In this document: positions 25,235 to 33,402 of the stretch, in pieces
Layout of the letters: each line of letters begins with the position of its first letter
How positions within the stretch are numbered: the first letter of the stretch is position 1
Assembly: GCA_965217205.1 (NCBI GenBank)
Contig: OZ244254.1
Coordinates: forward strand, 682,001-746,000
Length of the DNA: 64,000 bases
Reading direction: 5' to 3'
From: Maricaulis sp947259345
GTDB taxonomy: Bacteria > Pseudomonadota > Alphaproteobacteria > Caulobacterales > Maricaulaceae
Notes under the pieces: generated by a model
What the model was told of the DNA's origin: nothing
What the model saw: only the letters and a program-made list of their open reading frames with translations
The model's database searches: none
Program-made: the position numbers and the translations under genes

Positions 25235-26800
25235 TCACGCCGCGCGCGAGGCCTTCTTCTTCATATCCTTCAGCGAGCTTAGCGGCACAGGCTTACCGAA
25301 ATAGTAACCCTGGCCGTAAGTCACACCGAAGCTCTTGAGCGCCTTGGCCTGGGCCTCGGTTTCGATCATTTCGGCGACCGTGGCGGCGCCCACACTGCGG
25401 CAGATATTGATCATGCCTTTCAGCAATGTCGCATCCCGTTTCGATTGCTCGAAACGCTTGATATAGGAACCGTCGATCTTCACCACATCGGCCGGGAAAT
25501 CGCGCAGATAGTGGAAGCCGGCCGAGCCTGCGCCGAAATCATCCAGGCAGACCTCGTGGCCCCGTTCGCGGATTTTCTGGATAATGGCGTTGGCGGCCTT
25601 GATATTGTTCACGGCGGCGGTTTCGGTGAGCTCGAAACTCAGCCGTTTGCGATCAATCTTCAGATCGGCCAGCTGGGCCAGGAAGCGCTTGCCCCAGGCC
25701 ATGTTGGTCAGTGATTTGCCGGAGAGATTGACGGCCAGGGAGGGGCGATCGAAATCATCGCGCAAAAAGCTCGCGGCGATATCCACCATCGCGGTGTCGA
25801 TTTCGTAGATCAGTCCGGTGCTCTCGGCAAAGCCGACACTGTCCTGGACCGGCCTGCCGCCCGGCAGGCGCAGCAAGAGCTCGTAGTGGTGGATCTCACC
25901 GGTTGCCAGATCGACCACGGGCTGGGCGTGAGGTTCGATCACACGGCCTGCAATCGTCGTCCGCAATTCGGACATGCGCCGCTCATTTTCGCGCATCATG
26001 ACCTCGGCGGTTTCCTGCAGGCTGACAATATCCAGAACCCCGTCACATTGGGCGGCCTCATTGACGGCATGGAGGAAGGCCTGCACGGCGATGCCCGGCT
26101 CGATGTTGGGCGCGTCGCAAACCGAGTCGATCTGAACCTGTGCGTTGTGCAGGCCGGCATCGGCGAGGGCGCCCTCAATCTCTGTCTTGAGCAGATCAAG
26201 CTCGACCGACCGGCCATGAATCAGCGCCGTCCGCTCCTCGTCAACCTGCCGCGCGACGCCATCATCGCCGACAGCGAGCGCACAGGACGCCGCGATGGAC
26301 TGGTGGATCGCTGCGGCACGATCCGGTCCGACGAGACGGTCCAGGGTATCCTCGGTGACCACACGCAGGACCGACATCGCCATGTCGAGGCCGGCAGAAC
26401 GGGCTTTCGCGATGGCGTCTTCGGCCGCGCTTTCGAAGGCTTGCGGGTCAAGCTCGTCCGGCGCATGCATGGCTTCGTAGGACAGGCTCCAGCGAATGCG
26501 CTCGTCATCGCCCAGCATCCAGCCGGACAGGCGGCATTCGCGGCCCCCCACGGCCACCCGGACCGGCCCCAGGCGGCGTCCCGGCTTGAGCCGATGCATG
26601 ATGGCCTGAAAGACCGGCCTGGACGTCCGGTCAAAACGCCTGGCCAACTCTTCTCCGGTTCCGGCCAGGGTCGGTTCACCCAGGGCGGCGATGGCGCCGG
26701 CCGCATAGGTGACACGCCCTTTGGGGTCGGTCTCGATGAGTATGTCTGCCGAAGCAAAGGCGAAGGAGAGAAAACGGTTGCGTTGTTCGACCAGCGACAT
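25235..26800 (-). CDS. EAL-domain c-di-GMP phosphodiesterase with PAS-like N-terminus
   Basis: About 521 residues. The N-terminal ~100 residues look PAS-like ('ASADILIETDPKGRVTYAAG'), a middle helical region follows, and the EAL domain covers about the last 250 residues. Key residues are visible: 'YELLLRL' (the EAL signature as E-L-L), 'NLSGKSL', 'FELTE', 'LDDFGAGSAGF', 'VKIDGSYI', 'AEMIETE' and 'GQGYYFGKP'. The metal- and substrate-binding acids, Lys and Gln are therefore present, and it is probably an active phosphodiesterase. ATG 26800 is used; the frame is open to TTG 26845, with AAGGG 11 nt upstream of it. It leads the regulator-kinase operon. Confidence 0.9.
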   Translation of the reverse strand: MSLVEQRNRFLSFAFASADILIETDPKGRVTYAAGAIAALGEPTLAGTGEELARRFDRTSRPVFQAIMHRLKPGRRLGPVRVAVGGRECRLSGWMLGDDERIRWSLSYEAMHAPDELDPQAFESAAEDAIAKARSAGLDMAMSVLRVVTEDTLDRLVGPDRAAAIHQSIAASCALAVGDDGVARQVDEERTALIHGRSVELDLLKTEIEGALADAGLHNAQVQIDSVCDAPNIEPGIAVQAFLHAVNEAAQCDGVLDIVSLQETAEVMMRENERRMSELRTTIAGRVIEPHAQPVVDLATGEIHHYELLLRLPGGRPVQDSVGFAESTGLIYEIDTAMVDIAASFLRDDFDRPSLAVNLSGKSLTNMAWGKRFLAQLADLKIDRKRLSFELTETAAVNNIKAANAIIQKIRERGHEVCLDDFGAGSAGFHYLRDFPADVVKIDGSYIKRFEQSKRDATLLKGMINICRSVGAATVAEMIETEAQAKALKSFGVTYGQGYYFGKPVPLSSLKDMKKKASRAA

Positions 26801-26847
26801 GGGCAATCCAATCGTGTGCACAGACCGATGATTTTCGTCCGGCAATC

Positions 26848-26863
26848 GTTAGAACGCCCTTAA
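26848..26863 (-). promoter_or_regulatory. CtrA-box-like TTAA-N7-CTAAC
   Basis: On the minus strand the sequence reads TTAA-N7-CTAAC, one base off the Caulobacter CtrA consensus TTAA-N7-TTAAC. It lies about 50 bp upstream of ATG 26800 of the EAL gene, next to an AT-rich tract. A single near-match in an AT-rich gap has limited weight, but cell-cycle control of an EAL/PleC-like operon would make sense. Confidence 0.3.
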
Positions 26864-26876
26864 AATTTTAGGTAAA

Positions 26877-27428
26877 TCAGGCTGCGCGCGACTCGGAGCG
26901 GCCATCACGCTTGGCAGGCTTGGTGTTCACGTCTTTCAGAACGCTCTCGGCGCGGCGCGAAAGCTCGGCCAGTGCGGGTGGTAATTCACCATCTTCGCCA
27001 GCCAGGGCTGCCAGATGCTCTGCAATCTCCAGCAGACGCGGACTGTTCGCGAGCAGGCGGGCCTGGGCCTCAATGCGGTGCGGATCGCGGTCATACTCCG
27101 CCGCCGGCACCCGCCAGCCACCCCAATCCATCGCCTCGGTGACCACGACGGGGAAAGTGCCGGGGAAGGGATGCCCGGCACAGTCCTCAATGGTCTGCCA
27201 TTTATTCTTGGCCCGAAGGACGCGCCAATGACCGGCCTCGACATGATCGGCCTGTTCGGCCGACAGCTCCTCGGCGGTGAAATCGCGTCCAAGACCGCAA
27301 TCATAAGCGACCCGGATCGGCTCTTCGACGTCCTTCACCCACTGCGGCTTGACCTGCTCGACCAGCGCCCAGGTCCCGACCGGGCCGACAAAGACCCGCT
27401 GATGCTTGTGAAAGACTGCCTTGGCCAT
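26877..27428 (-). CDS. Protein of unknown function
   Basis: A 183-residue soluble protein. I do not recognise the family. ATG 27428 ('MAKAVFHKHQRVFVGPVGTW') is chosen because GAGGGAG lies about 8 nt upstream; an open frame continues a further 10 codons without a ribosome site. The N-terminal half has a compact mixed sequence with conserved-looking Trp and Gly ('VKPQWVKDVEEP', 'DWGGWRVPAAEYDRDPHR'), the C-terminal half is helical, and the tail is basic. It lies divergent from dusA and 76 bp upstream of the EAL gene on the same strand. It has normal codon use and is likely real. Confidence 0.75.
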   Translation of the reverse strand: MAKAVFHKHQRVFVGPVGTWALVEQVKPQWVKDVEEPIRVAYDCGLGRDFTAEELSAEQADHVEAGHWRVLRAKNKWQTIEDCAGHPFPGTFPVVVTEAMDWGGWRVPAAEYDRDPHRIEAQARLLANSPRLLEIAEHLAALAGEDGELPPALAELSRRAESVLKDVNTKPAKRDGRSESRAA

Positions 27429-27521
27429 GTCCGCTTCTCCCTCGCCACCCTCACACAAACACAGTCCCGTTTAAACCGGGTGAACGGAACAGGTCGGATT
27501 TGAAAGATCGACGCTCCGGGC

Positions 27522-27556
27522 GCGTGTGCTGCGTTGCGATAAGCGCGCGCACACGC
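27522..27556 (+). other. Hairpin immediately before the dusA start
   Basis: GCGTGTGC (27522-27529) and GCACACGC (27549-27556) can form an 8-bp stem with a 19-nt loop, ending one base before ATG 27558. No Shine-Dalgarno is visible. The hairpin could block or organise the start of dusA mRNA, or be an operator in the divergent promoter region. In a GC-rich genome it could also be chance. Confidence 0.35.
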
Positions 27557-27557
27557 T

Positions 27558-28565
27558 ATGTCGCCGGTCATGAACGCCAAGATGCCTTTTTCCCGCCGCC
27601 TCTCCGTGGCGCCGATGATGGACTGGACCGACCGGCATTGCCGGGCCTTTCACCGTGTCCTGACGCGACGGGCATTGCTCTATACCGAGATGGCGGTCGA
27701 CAAGGCGATCATTCATGGCGACACGGACCGCTTGATCGGTTTCAGCGCGCGCGAACATCCGGTTGCGATCCAGCTGGGCGGGTCTGATCCGCACGAGCTC
27801 GCGGCCGCGGCGAAAACCGCAGAGGCCTTCGGCTATTGCGAGATCAACCTCAATGTCGGTTGCCCGTCCGACCGGGTCCAGTCGGGCCGTTTCGGGGCCT
27901 GTTTGATGCAGGAGCCGCGACTCGTCGCGGATTGCGTCGCGGCCATGGGGGAGGCGGTCACAATCCCGGTCACGGTGAAATGCCGGATCGGTGTCGAGGA
28001 CCAGGAACCCGAAGAGGCGCTCTTCACTCTGGTCGACACGGTCGCTGCGCGTGGCGTGACCAGTTTCGCCGTGCATGCCCGAAAAGCCTGGTTGAAAGGT
28101 CTGAGCCCGAAGGAAAACCGCTCCGTGCCGCCGCTTGATTATGATCTGGTGCGCCGCCTCAAGGCCGAGCGGCCCGAGCTGGAAATCATCCTCAATGGCG
28201 GGTTGGCCGACCTTGATCACGCCCTCGCCGAGGCCGAGGCGCTGGATGGCGCCATGATCGGCCGCGCCGCCTATCACACACCCTGGATTCTCGCCCGGGT
28301 CGACTCACAGATTTTCTCAGAGGCAGATCCGGTCGCGACGCGCTCGCAGGCGCTGGAAGCCTATCGGCCCTATATCGCGGCCCATCTGGACGCGGGCGGG
28401 CGCCTTCACGATGTCACGCGCCACATGCTCGGCCTTTATGCCGGCGAGCCGGGCGCGCGCCAATGGCGGCGCATCCTGTCGGAAAAGGCGCCGCGACGCG
28501 GTGCCGGCCTCGATGTGCTTGATGAAGCCCAGGCGGCCGTGTCGCCGCGAGATGAGGCGGCCTGA
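27558..28565 (+). CDS. dusA: tRNA-dihydrouridine(20/20a) synthase DusA
   Basis: A 335-residue flavoenzyme that reduces U20/U20a in the tRNA D-loop. It has the family start 'RLSVAPMMDWTDRHCR', the catalytic Cys in 'NLNVGCPSDRVQSGRFGAC', and FMN-phosphate-binding 'ILNGGLADLDHA'. The substrate-binding C-terminal helical domain is complete. ATG 27558 or ATG 27570 may be the start; both leave the TIM barrel intact. The stop codon is directly followed by the ATG of a permease gene. Confidence 0.95.
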   Translation: MSPVMNAKMPFSRRLSVAPMMDWTDRHCRAFHRVLTRRALLYTEMAVDKAIIHGDTDRLIGFSAREHPVAIQLGGSDPHELAAAAKTAEAFGYCEINLNVGCPSDRVQSGRFGACLMQEPRLVADCVAAMGEAVTIPVTVKCRIGVEDQEPEEALFTLVDTVAARGVTSFAVHARKAWLKGLSPKENRSVPPLDYDLVRRLKAERPELEIILNGGLADLDHALAEAEALDGAMIGRAAYHTPWILARVDSQIFSEADPVATRSQALEAYRPYIAAHLDAGGRLHDVTRHMLGLYAGEPGARQWRRILSEKAPRRGAGLDVLDEAQAAVSPRDEAA

Positions 28566-29390
28566 ATGACCGAAATCTGGATTCTGGTCCTGGCGATGGC
28601 GGCCACGGGCGCCTTTGCCGGACTGATCGCCGGCCTGTTCGGCATTGGCGGCGGCGTCGTGATGGTCCCGGCCATGTATTACGCCTTTCAATTCCTCGGC
28701 TATGACGATCCGCGCATCATGCAGGTCGCGGTCGGGACCTCGCTGGCTGTGATTATTGCCACTTCGATGCGATCCGTCTCCTCGCATGCCAAACGGGATG
28801 CGGTCGATTTTCCCGTCCTCAAGGCCTGGGCGCCCTGGATCGTGATCGGCACACTGATCGGCTCGCGCATTGCTCACATGCTGCCCGGCAATTTCCTGAC
28901 CGGACTGTTCGGCGTGATGGCGGTGCTTCTGTCGGCCCAATTCTTTTTCGGCCGACCGGACTGGCGCCTTGCGGACACGCTGCCGTCCGGGCCGCTGCGC
29001 TGGGGCCTGGGTGGTCTGATCGGTATTCTCTCGGCCCTGATGGGCATTGGCGGTGGTGTGTTCGGCGTCACCTTGATGACGCTGTGCGGCAAGCCGATCC
29101 ACAAGGCGGTTGCAACGGCTGCCGGTTTTGGTGTCGCCATCGGCTTGCCAGGCGCGGTCGGCTTCATCGTCAATGGTTGGGGTGAGGTGATCGTGCCGTA
29201 CTCGCTGGGCTATGTGAATCTGCCCGGTTTCGCCCTGCTCGCCGGTTCGGCCTTTTTTGTTGCGCCGCTGGGCGCCAGGCTGGCTCACGCCCTGCCGGAA
29301 AAAACACTCAAGCGGTGCTTTGCGATCGGTCTGGTTGTGGTCGGCGTCATGCTGGTGCGCGAAGCCTGGCTGGCCAACGCTGCCGGCTGA
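28566..29390 (+). CDS. TauE/SafE-family sulfite/organosulfonate exporter-like permease
   Basis: A 274-residue integral membrane protein with about eight hydrophobic segments and two repeats containing glycine-rich 'GLFGIGGGVVMVP' and 'LMGIGGGVFGVTL', the hallmark of the TauE/SafE (DUF81) family. These permeases move sulfite, sulfoacetate or related anions. It starts directly after the dusA stop, so the two are co-transcribed, though no functional link is obvious. The substrate cannot be assigned. It converges on the aspartic protease gene with a 1-bp gap. Confidence 0.9.
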   Translation: MTEIWILVLAMAATGAFAGLIAGLFGIGGGVVMVPAMYYAFQFLGYDDPRIMQVAVGTSLAVIIATSMRSVSSHAKRDAVDFPVLKAWAPWIVIGTLIGSRIAHMLPGNFLTGLFGVMAVLLSAQFFFGRPDWRLADTLPSGPLRWGLGGLIGILSALMGIGGGVFGVTLMTLCGKPIHKAVATAAGFGVAIGLPGAVGFIVNGWGEVIVPYSLGYVNLPGFALLAGSAFFVAPLGARLAHALPEKTLKRCFAIGLVVVGVMLVREAWLANAAG

Positions 29391-29391
29391 C

Positions 29392-30111
29392 CTAGGGTCG
29401 AAGGACCAGCTGGTCGCGGCGCATCTCCACCGCGTCGAACTCGCCCAGCACAGACATGCCGAGCAGGGAACGTTCGCCGCCGCTCATCACCAGGGCCGGG
29501 TGGTTCTCGAATGTGCGTCCGGGCAGGACAAGCGCCGGGATGGTGACCAGCGCGGCCATCGACGGGCCAGCAGCGGTCGAGGTGCGGATGTTGAAATCCA
29601 GCGTGTCGGTACGGATACCGATGCGCCGGGCATCGTCCAGCGTCAGCGCCACGCCGGTCGCGCCGGTATCGATCAGGAATTGGACCGGCGCACCATTGAT
29701 TTCGCTGTCGATGTAGAAATGACCGTCGAAATGGCGTTCCAGAACCAGCGAACCGTCGGCCAATTGCACGCCATTGCCACCTCGGAGTGGGCGCGTCTCG
29801 CCATCCATCGCGGCCACGCCCCAGACGCGCTGATGCTCCAGCTGGGTATAGTCACGATCCAGGATCGCGACCCCGCCGGCCGCGACACCGATGGAGAGCC
29901 AGGCGAGGAGGTTGCGATGCCGCGCGCCGTCTGGCGCCACGGCGGAACCCAGAAGGGCCAGGGCCAGCAGAGCGAGCGCGATCGCGATATAGAGCGTGCG
30001 CACCATAGGTTCGACGTCGGTCCAGAGCGGCCAGCTGATCAGGCGCAGCCCGATCAGGGCGATGCCAAGGGCGAGGGCAGGCAGGGCTAAACGGATGATG
30101 AGGGCGCGCAT
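29392..30111 (-). CDS. Membrane-anchored retropepsin-like aspartic protease
   Basis: A 239-residue protein with three hydrophobic segments in the first ~90 residues and a C-terminal clan AA (TIGR02281-type) aspartic protease domain. The catalytic motif is 'LIDTGATGVALT', and the family-typical 'LLGMSVLGEFD' follows. As in retropepsins there is one DTG per chain, so it must dimerise. Its substrates are unknown. It lies 6 bp downstream of the DUF1289 gene on the minus strand. Confidence 0.88.
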   Translation of the reverse strand: MRALIIRLALPALALGIALIGLRLISWPLWTDVEPMVRTLYIAIALALLALALLGSAVAPDGARHRNLLAWLSIGVAAGGVAILDRDYTQLEHQRVWGVAAMDGETRPLRGGNGVQLADGSLVLERHFDGHFYIDSEINGAPVQFLIDTGATGVALTLDDARRIGIRTDTLDFNIRTSTAAGPSMAALVTIPALVLPGRTFENHPALVMSGGERSLLGMSVLGEFDAVEMRRDQLVLRP

Positions 30112-30117
30112 CTCTTG

Positions 30118-30333
30118 TTATCCCTGCTGAACCGGCTTGGCCGCCTTGTACGCGGCTTCGCGCTCGGGCAGGGCGGTCATGATGGTCTCGCGTTCGGCGT
30201 CACTATAGCGCGTCCAGCGCCCCAATTCTTCCATTGTGCGGAAACAGCCGACACATAATTGCGCTTTGGGATCGACGAAACAGACCTGTACGCAGGGCGT
30301 CCTGATCGGCGGTTTGAGGGGCGTTGACGTCAT
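30118..30333 (-). CDS. DUF1289 small cysteine-rich protein
   Basis: A 71-residue protein with the DUF1289 cysteine pattern C-x3-C-x8-C-x2-C ('TPCVQVCFVDPKAQLCVGC') followed by 'RTMEELGRWTRYSDAER'. It likely binds a metal or Fe-S cluster; the family role is unknown. ATG 30333 gives the family-typical start, and the open frame extends 12 codons upstream. It is the first gene of a two-gene minus-strand unit with the aspartic protease, divergent from the nucleoside transporter. Confidence 0.85.
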   Translation of the reverse strand: MTSTPLKPPIRTPCVQVCFVDPKAQLCVGCFRTMEELGRWTRYSDAERETIMTALPEREAAYKAAKPVQQG

Positions 30334-30428
30334 GCGCTGCAGCATTTCGCGGGCCGGGCGTTGAGGCAAGTGCTTGCAGCCGCGGGGTCGTGCGGAATAT
30401 GGTCCCGCTTTGACCGGCGGGGACTTTC

Positions 30429-31709
30429 ATGGATGATCTTTTGCTGCAAGGCCGCAGCTTTGCGGGCCTGTTCCTTCTTGCCGGCATCGCCTGGCTATTG
30501 GGACCGCGCAAACGCTTCCCCTTCATCCTGCTGGGCGGGGCCATCGGCCTGCAGCTGATCATCGCCACACTGCTGTACACGGTCGCACCGTTTCGCGCCT
30601 TCCTGCAATCGCTGACCGGTGTGGTCGCGGTGCTTCAGGAGGTGACCAATGAGGGCGCGCAATTCGTCTTCGGCTATCTGGCTGGCGGCGTCATGCCCTT
30701 CGAGATCAATCCGGACGCGGCTGGCGGTACCTTCCTTTTCGCCTTCCAGGCCCTGCCCATGGTCATCGTGCTCTCGGCCCTGTCGGCGCTGTTGTGGCGC
30801 TGGCGTATCCTTGAAGTCCTGGTGCGCGGCTTTGCCTTTGCTTTTCAACGCCTGCTCAACCTGTCCGGCTCGGCCAGTCTCGGCGCCGCGGCCAATATCT
30901 TTCTCGGCATGACAGAAAGCCCGGTCCTGATCCGGCCGCGCCTGCCCGATATGAGCCGCTCTGACCTCTTCCTGATCATGACGGTCGGTTTTTCTACCGT
31001 CGCCGGCTCGGTGATGGCGCTCTATGTCTCCCAACTCTCCGGCATCATCGACGGTGCGGCCGGTCATATCTTCACTGCCTCGCTGATCTCGGTGCCCGCC
31101 GCCGTCCTCCTGTCGCGCCTGATGATGCCCGCAGAAGCCATGACGCCGGAGGCCGAGGCCAAGGAGAAGGTGCCGACCCAGATCTATCATTCCTCCATGG
31201 ACGCGCTCACGACCGGCGTTTCGGACGGGATGCGGCTTTATTTCAACATCATCTTCATGCTGCTGGTCTTCACCGCGCTGGTCGCCTTGCTCAACGTCAT
31301 GCTGGGCCTCTTCCCCGACGTGTTCGGCGCCGCCCTGTCGGTCGACCGCATCCTGGGCTGGCTCTTCGCCCCCATCGTCTGGCTGGCTGGTGTCCCGTGG
31401 TCGGAAGCGACCCAGGCCGGCTCCCTGATGGGTCTCAAGACGGCGCTCAACGAGGTCTATGCCTATGACCGCCTGGCCCAGATCGGCGACGAGCTCTCCC
31501 CGCGCACCAGCCTGATCATGACCTACGCCCTGTGCGGTTTCGCCAATTTCTCCAGTGTCGGGATTTTGACCGGCGGCCTGGTTGCGATTGCGCCTTCAAG
31601 GCGTGAGGACATTCTCCAGCTGGCCCCGAAAGCGCTGATCTCCGGCACGCTGGCGACGCTGATGACCGGCGCAGCGATTGGCGTGCTGCCGCAGGGTTTG
31701 TTCGGGTAG
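30429..31709 (+). CDS. CNT-family nucleoside transporter
   Basis: A 426-residue inner-membrane protein with about ten transmembrane segments. Motifs of concentrative nucleoside transporters are visible: 'FQALPMVIVLSAL', 'GMTESPVLIRP', 'GFSTVAGSVMALYV' and 'ALCGFANFSSVGI'. CNTs import nucleosides with Na+ or H+. ATG 30429 follows 'GGCGGGGACTTTC', giving a weak ribosome site about 8 nt upstream. It stands alone, with the palindromic repeat array beginning 39 bp after the stop. Confidence 0.92.
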   Translation: MDDLLLQGRSFAGLFLLAGIAWLLGPRKRFPFILLGGAIGLQLIIATLLYTVAPFRAFLQSLTGVVAVLQEVTNEGAQFVFGYLAGGVMPFEINPDAAGGTFLFAFQALPMVIVLSALSALLWRWRILEVLVRGFAFAFQRLLNLSGSASLGAAANIFLGMTESPVLIRPRLPDMSRSDLFLIMTVGFSTVAGSVMALYVSQLSGIIDGAAGHIFTASLISVPAAVLLSRLMMPAEAMTPEAEAKEKVPTQIYHSSMDALTTGVSDGMRLYFNIIFMLLVFTALVALLNVMLGLFPDVFGAALSVDRILGWLFAPIVWLAGVPWSEATQAGSLMGLKTALNEVYAYDRLAQIGDELSPRTSLIMTYALCGFANFSSVGILTGGLVAIAPSRREDILQLAPKALISGTLATLMTGAAIGVLPQGLFG

Positions 31710-31747
31710 GGGCGGGGAGGTGAAGGAACGCGCACGGCGCGGACCGC

Positions 31748-31878
31748 TCCATACATCCCTTGTCAGCCAGTGCGCCGTATCCGGGTCTTGAGGTCAAGGG
31801 CGCATCAGCGCCGCTTCGCGGTTTCACCCTTGACCTCAAGACCCGGATACGGCTTTGTCCCGGCAAGGGATGTATGGA
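31748..31878. repeat. Nested perfect inverted repeats (compound repeat, module A, copy 1)
   Basis: Two nested perfect inverted repeats lie here. The inner arms are 27 bp (31774-31800 and 31827-31853, 26-bp loop). The outer arms are 15 bp (31748-31762 and 31864-31878), each separated from the inner arms by about 10 unpaired bases. Any transcript could fold into a long hairpin. A shorter, degenerate relative lies at 57751-57800. There is no gene in the stretch; short frames across it are chance. Confidence 0.85.
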
Positions 31879-31922
31879 CGGGTTTGCGCCGATGCGCGCC
31901 TTGCCAATCCCACCTTCACCAT

Positions 31923-31956
31923 TTTTCCCGGACGGAACCCCGCGCCTCCGGGAAAA
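31923..31956. repeat. 10-bp inverted repeat between the repeat modules
   Basis: TTTTCCCGGA (31923-31932) is the exact reverse complement of TCCGGGAAAA (31947-31956). The stem has T-rich and A-rich outer ends, so it could work as a weak bidirectional terminator after the transporter gene or upstream of the acetyltransferase end. It lies between the two larger repeat modules and may belong to them. Confidence 0.6.
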
Positions 31957-31974
31957 GTGGATTGGCTCGGTAGA

Positions 31975-32121
31975 GGTCCTTCCCCTTGATGGGGAAGGTG
32001 GACCCTGCGTAGCAGGGGTCGGAAGGGGTAAAACGCGTCAGCGTTCCGGCATCCACCTTCGATCACCCACTCCGTCTCGCCGTCGGGCGGCGATCCACCT
32101 CGCCCATCAAGGGCGAGGACC
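31975..32121. repeat. 147-bp palindromic dispersed element (module B, copy 1)
   Basis: The element starts GGTCCTTCCCCTTGATGGGG and ends with the near-complement (CCCATCAAGGGCGAGGACC), giving imperfect terminal inverted repeats of about 19 bp. The left end itself contains the hairpin CCTTCCCC-TTGAT-GGGGAAGG. A second copy of the same layout lies at 57572-57720. It has no coding capacity and is probably a MITE- or REP-like element. Similar GC-rich palindromes are scattered in many alphaproteobacterial genomes. Confidence 0.85.
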
Positions 32122-32130
32122 TGCTCCACT

Positions 32131-32853
32131 TCAATCCCCCCGCGCCGGCCAGAGCCGACTCCTCAGCCAGCCAATCGTCGAATTGCCCGCCAGTGACTGC
32201 CGGTAGGCTGTGTCCATGAAACGGTCGAGACCTTCGGCGTCGGCGAACAGGTCGGAGCGGGTTTTCATCGGGGCGTCGGGGTCGATGCGTTTGATCACCT
32301 TGGCCGGATTGCCCGCGACGATGGTCCAGGGCTCGACATCCTTGGTGACCACCGAGCGGGCGCCGACGACGGAATTTTCGCCAATGGTGACACCCTTGCC
32401 GACAAAGGCACCATCGCCGATCCAGACATTTTTGCCCAGTTTTACCGGTTTGAACGCCGGCTGCGGATCGACGCGGTCATGGATGGAATGCCAGTCGCAA
32501 TCGGTGATCGTGACCTTGTTGGCGATCAGGGCTGCATCGCCGATCTCGATCTCGCCGGCGGCGAGAATGCGCGTGCCCGGCGCCAGGAAGACATGATCGC
32601 CCAGGCTGATCCGCCCGGCCTGGGTCTGCGGTGACCACACGGTGAGGCGGACCGGGTCATGCTTGTTGGCGATGATGTGGAGATGGTCACCGGCGGTGAT
32701 ATTGGGCCCGAAGACCTCGACCGCCCAGGGCAGGACGATCTTGGGGTTGCGGCCGAGCCCGGCGAAGTGCGGGGCCAGGAAATGGCCGGCCCAGGCATTC
32801 TCGAACTGCTCCCAGAAACGGTGCATCCAATAGGGGCGGTGGTCGCGGCGCAT
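32131..32853 (-). CDS. Hexapeptide-repeat (LbH) acyltransferase
   Basis: About 240 residues. The N-terminal ~50 residues are helical ('WMHRFWEQFENAWAGHF'), and the rest is a left-handed beta-helix of hexapeptide repeats. Candidate catalytic His residues are in 'DCDWHSIHDRV', and the typical 'VWIGDGAFVGKGVTIGE-SVVGARSVVTKDV' and 'AGNPAKVIK' blocks are present. It resembles maltose/galactoside-type and putative colanic-acid-type O-acetyltransferases; the acceptor is unknown. ATG 32853 is used because the longer open frame upstream is antisense to the thioesterase gene. It is divergent from that gene with about 100 bp between. Confidence 0.88.
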   Translation of the reverse strand: MRRDHRPYWMHRFWEQFENAWAGHFLAPHFAGLGRNPKIVLPWAVEVFGPNITAGDHLHIIANKHDPVRLTVWSPQTQAGRISLGDHVFLAPGTRILAAGEIEIGDAALIANKVTITDCDWHSIHDRVDPQPAFKPVKLGKNVWIGDGAFVGKGVTIGENSVVGARSVVTKDVEPWTIVAGNPAKVIKRIDPDAPMKTRSDLFADAEGLDRFMDTAYRQSLAGNSTIGWLRSRLWPARGD

Positions 32854-32952
32854 GCTGGGTCCCGTCTGGCTGGCGGCTGTGTCCGCAACTTGCCGCACGG
32901 CGCGGCGGCGGCAAAGCTTTCGTCTGCAGCGCTCGGAAGGAAAGCGGACACG

Positions 32953-33396
32953 ATGAGTTTGACGATTCACATGGATGCTGCGGCGGTCGCGGCCTATCTC
33001 GACGAGGTCTTTCCGCAATGGAATCAGGGCGGGATCAAGTTCGGAATTGAGCGGATCGAGCCCGGCCGGGCCATTGTCAGTGCCGAGGCCCAGACCGCGC
33101 ATCTGCGTCCGGGCGGGACGGTGTCCGGTCCGACGCTCTTCACCCTCGCGGATTTTGCCGCCTATGCGGTGATCCTTGGCCATGTCGGCAGGCAGGCGCT
33201 GGCCGTCACCACCAATCTCAACATCAATTTCCTGCGCAAGGCGCCGCCGGGACCGGTAACCGGCCAATGCCGCCTGCTGAAACTGGGCTCGCGACTGGCG
33301 GTCACCGATTGTGATATCAAGGCGGGCGGCTCGGATGACTTGATCGCCCAGGCCAGCGCGACCTATTCACTGCCGCCCAAGCAACATCATGGCTGA
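32953..33396 (+). CDS. PaaI-family hotdog thioesterase
   Basis: A 147-residue protein with the hotdog fold: 'GGTVSGPTLFTLADFAAYAV' contains the helix and the acidic active-site region, followed by 'AVTTNLNINFLRKAP' and paired C-terminal strands. Members hydrolyse acyl-CoA thioesters such as phenylacetyl-CoA; the substrate here is unknown. ATG 32953 is the natural start (an open frame continues upstream over the intergenic region). The next gene begins 6 bp after the stop. Confidence 0.88.
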   Translation: MSLTIHMDAAAVAAYLDEVFPQWNQGGIKFGIERIEPGRAIVSAEAQTAHLRPGGTVSGPTLFTLADFAAYAVILGHVGRQALAVTTNLNINFLRKAPPGPVTGQCRLLKLGSRLAVTDCDIKAGGSDDLIAQASATYSLPPKQHHG

Positions 33397-33402
33397 ACCT
33401 GT

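Noticed and set aside
31760..32206. Short ORFs across the repeat array between the nucleoside transporter and the acetyltransferase
   Set aside because: They cross perfect inverted repeats, lack ribosome sites, and the copy near 57.6 kb does not keep any frame.
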